A stretch of 7,983 nucleotides of DNA from Lentisphaera sp. (GTDB lineage Bacteria; Verrucomicrobiota; Lentisphaeria; Victivallales; GWF2-50-93), in contig DYMC01000109.1 in the NCBI GenBank assembly GCA_020721745.1, positions 1 through 7,983 on the forward strand, in the 5' to 3' direction. Positions 1 to 7,239 of the stretch are shown here, piece by piece. Numbering within the stretch: position 1 is the stretch's first letter; each line of letters begins with the position of its first letter. Under the pieces are notes generated by a model. The model made no database searches. It was not told where the DNA came from and saw only the letters and a program-made list of their open reading frames with translations. The position numbers and the translations under genes were made by a program.

Positions 1-26
1 AAAAATCACAGAGGTTCGGATCTCTG
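1..26 (-). terminator. Weak candidate intrinsic terminator downstream of the purO gene
   Basis: Read on the minus strand, a 5-bp stem (CAGAG/CTCTG, positions 26-22 and 13-9) encloses an 8-base region holding one A-C mismatch, one further A-T pair and a CCGA loop. It is followed after TGA by at least five T at the window edge. It lies about 56 bases past the stop of the last gene of the operon, where a terminator is expected. The stem is short and AT-containing, and the window cuts off the T run, so this is only suggestive. Positions 27-82 show nothing else recognisable. Confidence 0.3.
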
Positions 27-82
27 ACGTACAGCTCGTGTTTGAAAAACGGAGATTTCGCGCCGGACGATCGGCTTTTAGG

Positions 83-712
83 TTAAAGCACAGAGCTGCT
101 GAAGTTGCCGTCCTTGAACACAGCCGCGGCCGCCGTGACCGGATTCGTGAATTTTGCGAAGACCCCGCCGGACATTATGTGCGAGCAGGCATCCGCCGCG
201 CTTGCCGCCGCGAACGCTCTGTCGGAATGCTCTTCCCCCACGCTGTTGTGCTCGTATGTTGACACGTAGAGGAGCTTCCCGGGGACGCAGTCGAACTCGG
301 CGATCTGGAGACAGTCCTTCCGGACTATTCCGAGGACGATTCTCTTCAGTCTGCCATTTGCCGCGGCGCTGATCCGCGGGGTGTTGTAGCTGTCCTTCTC
401 GTAGTCAAGGGCGAGCATGGATATAGCGAATGCGTCGCGGGGGCTCATGCCCGACGCGATCTTCTCGGCTATCGGGTCGGTCTGGGAACCGTTCGTTGCA
501 ACGGCCCAGTCACCTGCCATCCTCAGGCAATTATATGCGATATAGGGATTGACGAAGATGTCCTTTTCGAATCCAGGCTTGGGGACTATGGCCACCCCCT
601 TTTCGAGCAGCTTCGCCTCCCTGTTTGGGAAAGACCTTGACGAAACCCTGTAGAGCACCGATACGAGACCGGACGAGCTCATACCCGCCGCGACTATTCT
701 TCCGAGATACAT
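83..712 (-). CDS. purO: IMP cyclohydrolase, archaeal PurO type
   Basis: This enzyme closes the ring of 5-formamidoimidazole-4-carboxamide ribotide (FAICAR) to give IMP, the last step of de novo purine synthesis, in the cytoplasm. The 209-residue protein matches the PurO family along its whole length, which is about 200 residues in methanogens. Family blocks seen are RVSSRSFPNR (22-31), NPYIAYNCLR (55-64), TNGSQTDPIAEKI (73-85), LALDYEKDSYNTPRI (100-114), STYE (151-154) and TNPVTAAAA (189-197). The ATG start follows AAAGGGGG with six bases between, a good ribosome site. The gene lies 25 bases after pgi on the same strand, so the two are probably co-transcribed. Most bacteria use the bifunctional PurH instead, so PurO here suggests that the AICAR formylation step is done by a separate protein elsewhere. 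Arginine codons are mainly AGA/AGG as in the neighbours, so any transfer is old. The identification rests on recalled family motifs. Confidence 0.9.
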   Translation of the reverse strand: MYLGRIVAAGMSSSGLVSVLYRVSSRSFPNREAKLLEKGVAIVPKPGFEKDIFVNPYIAYNCLRMAGDWAVATNGSQTDPIAEKIASGMSPRDAFAISMLALDYEKDSYNTPRISAAANGRLKRIVLGIVRKDCLQIAEFDCVPGKLLYVSTYEHNSVGEEHSDRAFAAASAADACSHIMSGGVFAKFTNPVTAAAAVFKDGNFSSSVL

Positions 713-737
713 GCTATGCCCCCTTTACCTCAACATT

Positions 738-2333
738 TTATTTTATCAGCGAGAATATCCAGGAATTGTCCTTTCCGAGACATCTTTCGACCTTGAATCC
801 GCCGAGTTTTTTTACGGGGGCATTGGCTGCGAATTTCGCAAGTATTCCCTCGACTTCGGCGGCCTTGCCGGGGAGGCCTGTTTTTTCCGCGATTTCCGCG
901 GCGGAGGCTTTCGCCCCTGCGATTTCCGCAGCCTTCCCGGCGAGGGTTTTCTGTATCTTTATGATTTCCTTGCTTGCGAGCTTGTATGCCTGGACGCCGG
1001 GCTGGTGGAATGCGTTGATGTGTATGAGCTCGGCGTAGAAGGCCACTGCGCGTTCGTAGAGCGCGATGATCATTCCGACACTTGCCGGGGAGACTTCCGC
1101 GATCTTGATTGTGATGACCTGGCGGTTCTTCTCCAGGAGCGCGTTGGTCAGTCCGGCCTGGAAGCCGTGCAGGTAGTCGCCCATACCTATGCCATCCTCG
1201 ATGTCAATGGAGGCGGCATCCTTCAGCACCTCGATGAAGGTTGCGAAGAAATCGTCCTTCCCGTCGTTGAGCTGCTGTATGAAGGCGTGCGCATCCGTTC
1301 CTCCCTTGTTCCCGAAGACGTTGAGCCCCTGGCAGACGAGCTTGCCGTCGAGGTCGCGCTCCTTTCCGAGGCTTTCCATGACGAGCTGCTGGAGGTATCT
1401 TGAGAGGAGTATGAGGCGGTCGGAGTATGGCACTATGACCATGTTCTTCTCCCCCCTGCCTCTTCCTGATATGAACCAGGAGAGGGCAAGCATGTAGGCC
1501 GGGTTCTCCTTGAAGTTCGGCCTCCTGGTCCACTCGTCCATCGTGCATGCCCCTTCGAGGAGCGCCTTGAAGTCAATTCCTGCGAGGGCGGCGGGGAGAT
1601 GGCCGACCACGCTTGTCTCGCTTGTCCTGCCTCCGATGGAGTCGGCCATATGGAAGACCTTCAGCCATTTGCCTCCCTTTGCGAACTTGTCCAATTCGCT
1701 GCCTTCCATGGTGATGGCGCATGAGTGCCTTGGGAATTCCAGCCCGGCCTTTGCATATGCGCCCATGAACGCGATCATGTTGTTCTTGGTCTCCTGGGTG
1801 CCTCCGGACTTGGATATGTTCACGAGGAGGGTTTTCTTGAGGTCGAGAACTTCGAGGAGATCCGTCACCCCGGAGCTGTCGGTGTTGTCGAGGAAATATA
1901 TCTTGAGCCATCCCTTCCTGTCGTTTTCCCCTTTTTCGTTCCAGTAGGGTCCGTTGATGGAGAATTGGAGGAACTGGGGGCCGAGGGCGGAGCCGCCGAT
2001 GCCGTTTATGACGGCGGCCTCGAACTTGTCCCCTGTGGATCCTTTTACTCTCGAATCCCTGATATCCTTCGCGAAAGCCTCGACATCGGCGAAAAGCTCC
2101 GTCTGCGGATAGTATTTCCTGTCCGTGAAATGCGTCACCTTGCGGTTCTCGTCGGGGTTTTTTATTTCGCCAGCCTCTATCCTTCTCATCTCGAGATCGG
2201 CATTCCTGATCTGCTCGTCGAGCTCCAGGAGGCTGTCCGGGGCCAGCCTCATCCCGGAGAAGTCTATCTCGAAACCGCTCTTCTGGTCGCGAAGGGTCTG
2301 CGGGGCAGTCTTCCTTTCCTTTGTCATTGCCAT
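738..2333 (-). CDS. pgi: Glucose-6-phosphate isomerase
   Basis: It interconverts glucose 6-phosphate and fructose 6-phosphate in glycolysis and gluconeogenesis, in the cytoplasm. The 531 residues are a usual length for the family. The first SIS domain carries GIGGSALGP (111-119) and SKSGGTQET (174-182), which hold the sugar phosphate. The second SIS domain carries QQLVMES with Glu320, GNKGGTDAHAF with His349, and FHQPGVQAYK with Lys451. These correspond by position to the catalytic Glu, His and Lys of known isomerases. The tail (about 470-531) is Ala-rich with a small helix-turn-helix-like stretch (SAAEIAEKTGLP), as I recall in cyanobacterial-type long isomerases. The ATG at 2333 has GAGG seven bases upstream. 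The gene sits 55 bases after the sixA-like gene with no terminator visible between, and 25 bases before purO. All key residues look intact. Confidence 0.96.
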   Translation of the reverse strand: MAMTKERKTAPQTLRDQKSGFEIDFSGMRLAPDSLLELDEQIRNADLEMRRIEAGEIKNPDENRKVTHFTDRKYYPQTELFADVEAFAKDIRDSRVKGSTGDKFEAAVINGIGGSALGPQFLQFSINGPYWNEKGENDRKGWLKIYFLDNTDSSGVTDLLEVLDLKKTLLVNISKSGGTQETKNNMIAFMGAYAKAGLEFPRHSCAITMEGSELDKFAKGGKWLKVFHMADSIGGRTSETSVVGHLPAALAGIDFKALLEGACTMDEWTRRPNFKENPAYMLALSWFISGRGRGEKNMVIVPYSDRLILLSRYLQQLVMESLGKERDLDGKLVCQGLNVFGNKGGTDAHAFIQQLNDGKDDFFATFIEVLKDAASIDIEDGIGMGDYLHGFQAGLTNALLEKNRQVITIKIAEVSPASVGMIIALYERAVAFYAELIHINAFHQPGVQAYKLASKEIIKIQKTLAGKAAEIAGAKASAAEIAEKTGLPGKAAEVEGILAKFAANAPVKKLGGFKVERCLGKDNSWIFSLIK

Positions 2334-2388
2334 GAAGTAACCTCATTTTGTTGTTGGATAAAGCGGTCGCGGAGAGCCTTACATTAGC

Positions 2389-2898
2389 TCAAACGAGCTT
2401 TTTGACAAGCCTGGGATGGACGAAAAATCTGAGTATGCAGCTTTTGCGGAACTGCCTCCATGATTCCGTCTCGGCCTCGAAACATGCAAGTGAGGCCGTG
2501 GACATGGCGAAAGTAGCCCCGTCCATCAGCTCGGACACGCAGTTCTCCAGACCGGGGTTGTGGCCGACCACCATCGCTATGTCCGCCGCATCGTCCAGGT
2601 TGTCAATGAAGGCGAGCAGATCGGCCGTCTCCGCCGAATAGAGGCGGTTTTCGGCGACCAGCTTCTCCGGTGGAAGACCCATCGTCGAGGCTGCGATTTT
2701 CGCGGTTTGCATTGCGCGTCTGGCTTTCGAGCAGAGGACGATGTCCGGCAGGATTTCCGCCTCCTTCAGGAATGCCCCGATCCGTCTTGCGTCCTTCTCG
2801 CCTTTTTCCGCGAGGGGTCTTTCGATGTCCGGGCATCCTGCGGGGCTCTCGGCCTTGGCGTGTCTCAGTATCAGTATCGTCTTCATGCGTGCTTTCAT
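2389..2898 (-). CDS. sixA: SixA-family phosphohistidine phosphatase (histidine phosphatase superfamily)
   Basis: A small cytoplasmic phosphatase of the branch-2 phosphoglycerate-mutase-like fold. SixA of E. coli removes phosphate from histidine on the HPt domain of ArcB; the substrate here is unknown. The 169-residue protein shows the phosphate-pocket RHAK (Arg12, His13), the RPLAEKG segment (28-34), the SKARRAMQTA segment with basic residues (57-66), and VGHNPGLE with the second His (His113). Length and motif order fit SixA (about 160 residues). The chosen ATG overlaps the stop of the TPR-like gene as ATGA, suggesting coupled translation. A second in-frame ATG at 2886 would place RHA at residues 8-10, closer to other family members, but it is 14 bases from the AGGAG while the first ATG is only 2 bases away, so the start is uncertain. 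No sensor kinase or HPt protein is in the window. Confidence 0.85.
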   Translation of the reverse strand: MKARMKTILILRHAKAESPAGCPDIERPLAEKGEKDARRIGAFLKEAEILPDIVLCSKARRAMQTAKIAASTMGLPPEKLVAENRLYSAETADLLAFIDNLDDAADIAMVVGHNPGLENCVSELMDGATFAMSTASLACFEAETESWRQFRKSCILRFFVHPRLVKKLV

Positions 2899-4499
2899 TT
2901 CTCCTTTTTTTCTTCTTTTTTTCTCTCGATGCTCTTGTTCTCGAATTCGAGTATTTCAAGCTGCTGCTTCAACGCCTTGGCCGTCCTCTCCGGAAATATC
3001 TCGATGCATTTCTTTACTATGTCGTTCTTTATGGTGTCGAAAGGCGGAAGCCCCATCCTCCCCCAGCTCACCTTCTGGTCGGCATAATATCTTTTGTATA
3101 CGGCCTCGGCCATGCGTTCGTGGGATGCGGAGGAGTTCCTCTCTCCGGCGGCCAGAAGGAAGCAGGACCTGTAGACCAGGCCGCTTATGATGTCCATGGC
3201 CTGTCTTGGGCTCGACATCTGGACATCCTCCGTCCATTCCTTGAGGACGAAGTTGTCGAGGGGCTGCTTGAACTTGGTGTTCGCCGGGGAGAAGCCCCTG
3301 AGCTGCCCGAGATATTCCTCGGCCTTCTTGTATTGGCCGAAGTTGTAGAGGAGGACTATGGCGTCCACCATGAAGTTCTCGAGGGCTCCCCGGAACGAGG
3401 AGGACTTCTGCCTGTCGTAGGCCTCCTGGTAGGTCTTTCTCACCGCGTCGGTGAGGTTGAGGTTGGGGACTGTCATGAAGTTCCTGAAGTCCTGCTCGTC
3501 GTATATGAGTATCCTCCCGGCCATGAAGGCTTCCTTGAGCGACTGTGTTATCATCCTGTCGCAGTTTATCTCCACCTGCCCGTTCTTGTCGTAGGTTATC
3601 CCCAGCGTGGCCCAGTATATGGCGTGCGCCTCCGGGAGCCGCCAGTCCAGGGCGCCGTATTTTGAGTTGAGCCCGACTATCCTGTCCGGGTCGAGGCGGT
3701 ATTTCTCCTTCAGCCATTTCTTCCTCAGCGCCAGGTCAAGCCTATTCATGTCGCCTGGATTTTTGAAAGCCTCCCTTGTGGAGAGCCCGAACGCGCCCCT
3801 CGTGCGGAAGTCCTTCTCCACTGCGTCCAGCCCGGAGAATCCGGCCGCCGAGACGGCTGCGGCAATTTCTGTGGACTCCTTGAGCAGCGTGGCAGGATCC
3901 GCTGCGGACGAAAGTGCTTCCCAGTCGGGGATTTCCGCCCCGAATACCTTCATCATTTCAAGCGCCATCTGGTTTTTGTAGTATATATTCGCGTCGTCCA
4001 TCATGTTGCCCAGCTTGTGCTGGTATATCCATCCGAGTTCCTTGTAGAGGACCGGGTCGCCGGGGTTGTAGAACAGCGCCTCGTCGCGTATGAGCTCTAT
4101 GCCCTTCTTCACCCAGCGCCACCTGTCCTCGAAGGACGAGCATGTGACGGATATGTTGTAGGCCATGTTCCAGGCCAGATAGGCTGTCGCCCCGGTGAAC
4201 CTGGGCTGGAGCTTGGTTATCCACGATGCGAGCTGGACCATCTCGAAATACTGCCCCCGGTCCTGGAGGCGGACCGTCCTCAGCCAGAGCAGGTCGGCGA
4301 GAAGCCCCCTGAAGCTGCCAAGGGCCACCGTGGTGAAGGCTACTATGGGGGGGGCGTTCTCGACGATGCCCGTGTCGGTCAGTTTCTCCCTGGTTCTTAT
4401 CTCGTTCATCTTCACCTGCAGAGAGTTGGACGCGAAGACGAAGAGGGCGAGCGCTGGAATTGCTATCATCAGCATTGTTCTGAGCTTTGCAAAGTTCAT
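2895..4499 (-). CDS. Membrane-anchored TPR-like protein of unknown function, partner of the ABC-2 exporter
   Basis: A 534-residue protein I cannot assign to a characterised family. Residues 8-25 form one hydrophobic segment after a short basic start, so it is either a signal anchor or an uncleaved signal peptide; the rest would then be extracytoplasmic. The body is helical and rich in aromatic residues, with repeat-like stretches suggestive of TPR/SEL1 helices: 83-115 (QYFEMVQLASWITKLQPRF), 127-165 (RWVKKGIELIRDEALFYNP and LYKELGWIYQHKLG) and 375-400 (LLYNFGQYKKAEEYLGQL). The tail (525-534) is all Lys/Glu/Arg. The combination of GLLADLLWLR, LASWITKLQPRF and NPGDPVLYKELGW recalls uncharacterised proteins in Verrucomicrobia and relatives, from memory only. 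Its ATG overlaps the permease stop as ATGA and its own stop overlaps the next gene the same way, so a stoichiometric complex with the exporter is a reasonable inference. GAGG lies only two bases before the ATG. Confidence 0.85.
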   Translation of the reverse strand: MNFAKLRTMLMIAIPALALFVFASNSLQVKMNEIRTREKLTDTGIVENAPPIVAFTTVALGSFRGLLADLLWLRTVRLQDRGQYFEMVQLASWITKLQPRFTGATAYLAWNMAYNISVTCSSFEDRWRWVKKGIELIRDEALFYNPGDPVLYKELGWIYQHKLGNMMDDANIYYKNQMALEMMKVFGAEIPDWEALSSAADPATLLKESTEIAAAVSAAGFSGLDAVEKDFRTRGAFGLSTREAFKNPGDMNRLDLALRKKWLKEKYRLDPDRIVGLNSKYGALDWRLPEAHAIYWATLGITYDKNGQVEINCDRMITQSLKEAFMAGRILIYDEQDFRNFMTVPNLNLTDAVRKTYQEAYDRQKSSSFRGALENFMVDAIVLLYNFGQYKKAEEYLGQLRGFSPANTKFKQPLDNFVLKEWTEDVQMSSPRQAMDIISGLVYRSCFLLAAGERNSSASHERMAEAVYKRYYADQKVSWGRMGLPPFDTIKNDIVKKCIEIFPERTAKALKQQLEILEFENKSIERKKEEKKEK

Positions 4500-5944
4500 T
4501 TCCTCACCACGAGTCCTATTTCACGCCTTTTGTAGAGGTATGCGGCCAGGGCGAAGATCGGCAGGCCGCGCAAGAGGAATATTTCTCCGAAAAAGCGCGC
4601 GATGAATCCAGTCTCGACCAGCTCTCCGTCGGCCACCGTGTCGGACACCTCGAAGTTCTGCATCGGTATTACGACGGTGAGCAATGCGTGGCTGGCCTTT
4701 CTGGCGACAGTCTCGAATGCCGACTCGAACGCGGCCAGCTCCTCGTCGTCGTAGTTGAAATCCCTCTCTATGTCTATTACAAATGTCGCCGCCATTCCGA
4801 AGAGCAGGTAGGAGGCCACGATGAAGACCGCCACCGGCATGGAGAAAAGAGCTCCCGCGGACGCGCCGAGTCCGGCGAGGAGGACTATCCTGAGGAAGAC
4901 CATGAAGACACCCCTCAGATAGTTCTCGAGAAAGCCGCTCCTGCGCTCCAGCAGTTTCGGCCCGTCGTCCGGCTGGAAGAACAGAGCCGACTTCCCCGGG
5001 TCGAAATTCTGGAAGGCCATCGTGGCACTGCCATCGGGCCTGACCACTGCCGGGGAGACCCTGTCCTCGAAGAAGACTCCGCACATGAAGCTCTCTGGAT
5101 AGTTGGTCTTCGATATGAGCTCGTATTTAGGGGGCAGGCCCTTCTTCTGGTCCTCCTCGTTCCCGTAGACAGGCGCATATGCCCCCCACATCCCGAGTGT
5201 CTCGCGCTGGTCCTTGGACGAGACCTTCCCCACGTATATCCTGTATCTGAAGGAAAGGGGGGTGTCCTGCTTCGGGTCGAGCCCCCTGTAGTCCCACGAC
5301 TTGAACTGGCCGAAAGGTATTTCACCGTATCTGGCCACGAGCTGCTTCTGGGTCTCCTTGAGGAATTTCCTCTTCTCGGCGGAGCTCATGCTGGTCGGCG
5401 CCCCTGGTGCACCAGTCTTTATCGCGTAGGACAACTTTTCCATCTCCTTTCGGACCTCCTCCCCGAAATCCGGACGCTCCGGCAGATAGACCCGCCGCCC
5501 CACGAAAACCTCGTTGTCTATCCTCGCCTTTTCCTCTGCGGAGAATGTGCTGCGCCTGAACTGCCACAGCGTGAATCCGTAGATCACGAGGGATGCTACC
5601 AGCAGCAGAACTCCGTGGAGTAAGACGACGCCGGCGAACTTCCCCAGCCATATGACCACTCTTGAGACCGGTTTCACGGCCAGCATGTGCATCTGGTAGG
5701 TCTCGAGGTCGTTGGAAAGAATAAAGCAGCTCACCCATACAGTCGAGAGCGAAAGTATGAACCCCGACGCGCCCAGGCAGTATTTGAGCGAGACGTATAT
5801 GAGGCCCCGGGCCGTCCCGTCACTCACCACCGCGTTGGGAAGGATGAATATGACCGCCAGCAGAACCGCGAAGAGAAAATGGAAGACGTAGGAGCGCAGG
5901 GTCGCACGGCACGTCAACTTGGCTATTGCTAGGAAAGCTCTCAT
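4496..5944 (-). CDS. ABC-2-type transporter permease with a large extracytoplasmic domain
   Basis: The membrane half of the exporter whose ATPase is encoded just upstream. The 482-residue protein has hydrophobic segments near 20-40, 52-76, 97-126, 343-363, 367-391 and 452-472, with a further weaker one near 415-430. Between segments two and three lies ILSNDLETYQMHMLAVKPVSR, the cytoplasmic coupling region typical of ABC-2 permeases (compare 'lllskPvsR'). Residues about 130-340 form a hydrophilic block which, with the N terminus inside, should face outside the membrane. The protein ends with RREIGLVVRK on the cytoplasmic side. The start is the ATG at 5944, ten bases after the ATPase stop. The frame stays open for another 567 bases upstream, but that part runs inside the ATPase gene and reads as Arg/Ser/Pro-rich nonsense, so it is not included. 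The ribosome site is weak (GTGAG, about 11 bases away). The substrate is unknown. Confidence 0.9.
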   Translation of the reverse strand: MRAFLAIAKLTCRATLRSYVFHFLFAVLLAVIFILPNAVVSDGTARGLIYVSLKYCLGASGFILSLSTVWVSCFILSNDLETYQMHMLAVKPVSRVVIWLGKFAGVVLLHGVLLLVASLVIYGFTLWQFRRSTFSAEEKARIDNEVFVGRRVYLPERPDFGEEVRKEMEKLSYAIKTGAPGAPTSMSSAEKRKFLKETQKQLVARYGEIPFGQFKSWDYRGLDPKQDTPLSFRYRIYVGKVSSKDQRETLGMWGAYAPVYGNEEDQKKGLPPKYELISKTNYPESFMCGVFFEDRVSPAVVRPDGSATMAFQNFDPGKSALFFQPDDGPKLLERRSGFLENYLRGVFMVFLRIVLLAGLGASAGALFSMPVAVFIVASYLLFGMAATFVIDIERDFNYDDEELAAFESAFETVARKASHALLTVVIPMQNFEVSDTVADGELVETGFIARFFGEIFLLRGLPIFALAAYLYKRREIGLVVRK

Positions 5945-5954
5945 GGCTGTTGTC

Positions 5955-7133
5955 TCACTTCCCGCCGAGCAGTTTGGACAGCTTCTCGTCGGCCTTGTCC
6001 AGATCATCCTTGTTCGCGGCCCCGTCCGCTCCAGGCATCGTCCCCTCGGCCTCGGGGCTCGCGGCACGGTCTCCAACCAGGAGATCGGACAGTATCCCGT
6101 CGGACTTTTCCTCGGGTTCCGGCTGCGCCATTGTTCTGGCGGCAGGCGCTTCCGGCTCTTTCTCCTCGGCGAGTTTCTCCAGTATCCTCTCCTTTTCGAT
6201 GCTTTCGCCTGGGCCGCTGAGATATTCGGCGATGGTTCCGCCCCCGTGGGCTCCGAAGGTCTCGATCTTCTCGCTCTTCGCCTTCTGGACCACCTCCAGG
6301 AAGAATTCCTCGAGGGAGCGCTTCGGGTGCTCGATGGAGAACTCCTCCCCCTTGAGGTTTTCACGAAGGACGCGTAGCATGGTCTCGGTCTCCCGCGGAC
6401 CAAGTGTAGGCATCTTGAGGCGGCTTTCCCCCGATACGAGCAGAAGCTCGTCGAGAGTCCCGCTCGCCCTGATCTTTCCTCCGTAGAGAATGACCACCCT
6501 GTCACAGACATCCTCCACGTCGGACAGCAGGTGGCTGCTGACGATCACGGTCTTCCCTCTTTTCTTCAGGAAGAGAATGAGGTCTTTTATCTCGCGGCAT
6601 CCGAGCGGGTCGAGACCCGACGTGGGTTCGTCCAGTATCAGCAGATCCGGATCATTTATCATGGCCTGCGCAATCCCTATCCTCCTCTGCATTCCCTTGG
6701 AGAATTCCCCCACCTGCCTCTTGGCGGCATGCGAGAGCCCCACCATGTCGAGAAGCTGGACGGAGCGGCTGCGCCTCTCGGCGGAAGACAGATTGAACAG
6801 CGCGCCGAAAAAGTCCAGCGTCTCCTCCGCCGTCAGATACTTGTAGAGATAGGACTCCTCGGGAAGATAGCCTATGCGCCTCTTCGTGCGGACATCGTCA
6901 GGGGGACATCCATATACGGATATCTTGCCGCTGCTCGGATAGAGGAGCCCGAGAAGCATCTTGATGGTGGTGGACTTGCCGGAGCCGTTCGGGCCGAGAA
7001 GCCCGAACACCTCTCCATCCCCCACCTCGAAGTCCAAATCATTCACTGCCTTGGCCTTGGGCCTGCCCCAGAAATCCCGGAACACCTTGGTCAATCCCAC
7101 CGACTTTACAACCGCCTCGCTATGTCCATCCAT
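5955..7133 (-). CDS. ABC-2-type transporter ATP-binding protein with an acidic C-terminal tail
   Basis: The ATPase that powers the adjacent permease, on the cytoplasmic face. Counting from the ATG at 7133 (392 residues): Walker A GPNGSGKST (47-55), Q-loop region GYLPEE (88-93; Glu/Glu where Gln is usual, as in some export ATPases), signature FSKGMQRR (144-151), Walker B LLILDEP (164-170), D-loop SGLDP (172-176) and switch His SSH (199-201). All residues for ATP hydrolysis are present. The segment IEHPKRSLEEFFLEVV (267-282) is the usual end of this subfamily. After about residue 288 a roughly 105-residue tail rich in Ala, Glu, Asp and Pro follows, with two similar leucine motifs (ILSDLLVG and KLSKLLGG). 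I chose 7133 because GGAG is eight bases upstream of it; an ATG at 7139 is only two bases from that GGAG. It is the first gene of the unit. The substrate is not deducible. Confidence 0.93.
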   Translation of the reverse strand: MDGHSEAVVKSVGLTKVFRDFWGRPKAKAVNDLDFEVGDGEVFGLLGPNGSGKSTTIKMLLGLLYPSSGKISVYGCPPDDVRTKRRIGYLPEESYLYKYLTAEETLDFFGALFNLSSAERRSRSVQLLDMVGLSHAAKRQVGEFSKGMQRRIGIAQAMINDPDLLILDEPTSGLDPLGCREIKDLILFLKKRGKTVIVSSHLLSDVEDVCDRVVILYGGKIRASGTLDELLLVSGESRLKMPTLGPRETETMLRVLRENLKGEEFSIEHPKRSLEEFFLEVVQKAKSEKIETFGAHGGGTIAEYLSGPGESIEKERILEKLAEEKEPEAPAARTMAQPEPEEKSDGILSDLLVGDRAASPEAEGTMPGADGAANKDDLDKADEKLSKLLGGK

Positions 7134-7192
7134 GCCCATGTCTCCATCTACAATCTGGCGAAAGATAGTGGCTCAACCGGAAAAATCCAGTC

Positions 7193-7220
7193 TTGAAAAC
7201 GGCGAGAAGCGGACTATATT
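7193..7220 (+). promoter_or_regulatory. Sigma-70-like promoter of the tRNA-Gly gene
   Basis: TTGAAA (7193-7198) and TATATT (7215-7220) are separated by 16 bases, and both match sigma-70 consensus in five of six positions. The predicted start, near 7227, is about 13 bases before the mature tRNA 5' end, a normal short leader. No other gene on this strand lies between. Confidence 0.6.
7213..7218 (-). promoter_or_regulatory. Candidate -10 element for the minus-strand operon, overlapping the tRNA -10
   Basis: On the minus strand these bases read TATAGT, five of six matches to the sigma-70 -10 consensus. No good -35 is seen at the proper distance, as that region falls at the start of the tRNA gene. 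Transcription from here would give a leader of roughly 70 bases before the ATPase start. The rest of the 100-base divergent region holds only weaker candidates, such as TATCTT further downstream. It is supported only by sequence match and position. Confidence 0.3.
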
Positions 7221-7239
7221 GGTCCTTCGTATTTCTTCT

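Noticed and set aside
711..1403. 230-codon plus-strand frame opposite pgi
   Set aside because: The minus strand there encodes the catalytic half of glucose-6-phosphate isomerase with all active-site residues; the plus frame shows no family features.
2334..2388. Possible terminator or promoter between sixA and pgi
   Set aside because: The 55 bases contain no hairpin with a T run and no convincing -35/-10 pair; only the pgi ribosome site is clear.
2670..3665. 331-codon plus-strand frame opposite sixA and the TPR-like gene
   Set aside because: It spans two coupled minus-strand genes and the translation is low in recognisable structure, so it is an antisense shadow.
4487..5623. 378-codon plus-strand open frame opposite the permease
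   Set aside because: It is antisense to a well-supported membrane protein gene and its translation is charged, Glu/Arg-rich and without motifs. It is a by-product of GC-rich codon use.
5945..6511. Open extension of the permease frame upstream, giving a 671-residue protein
   Set aside because: It lies wholly inside the ATPase gene in another frame and reads as Arg/Ser/Pro-rich sequence. The ATG at 5944 begins a normal ABC-2 N terminus.
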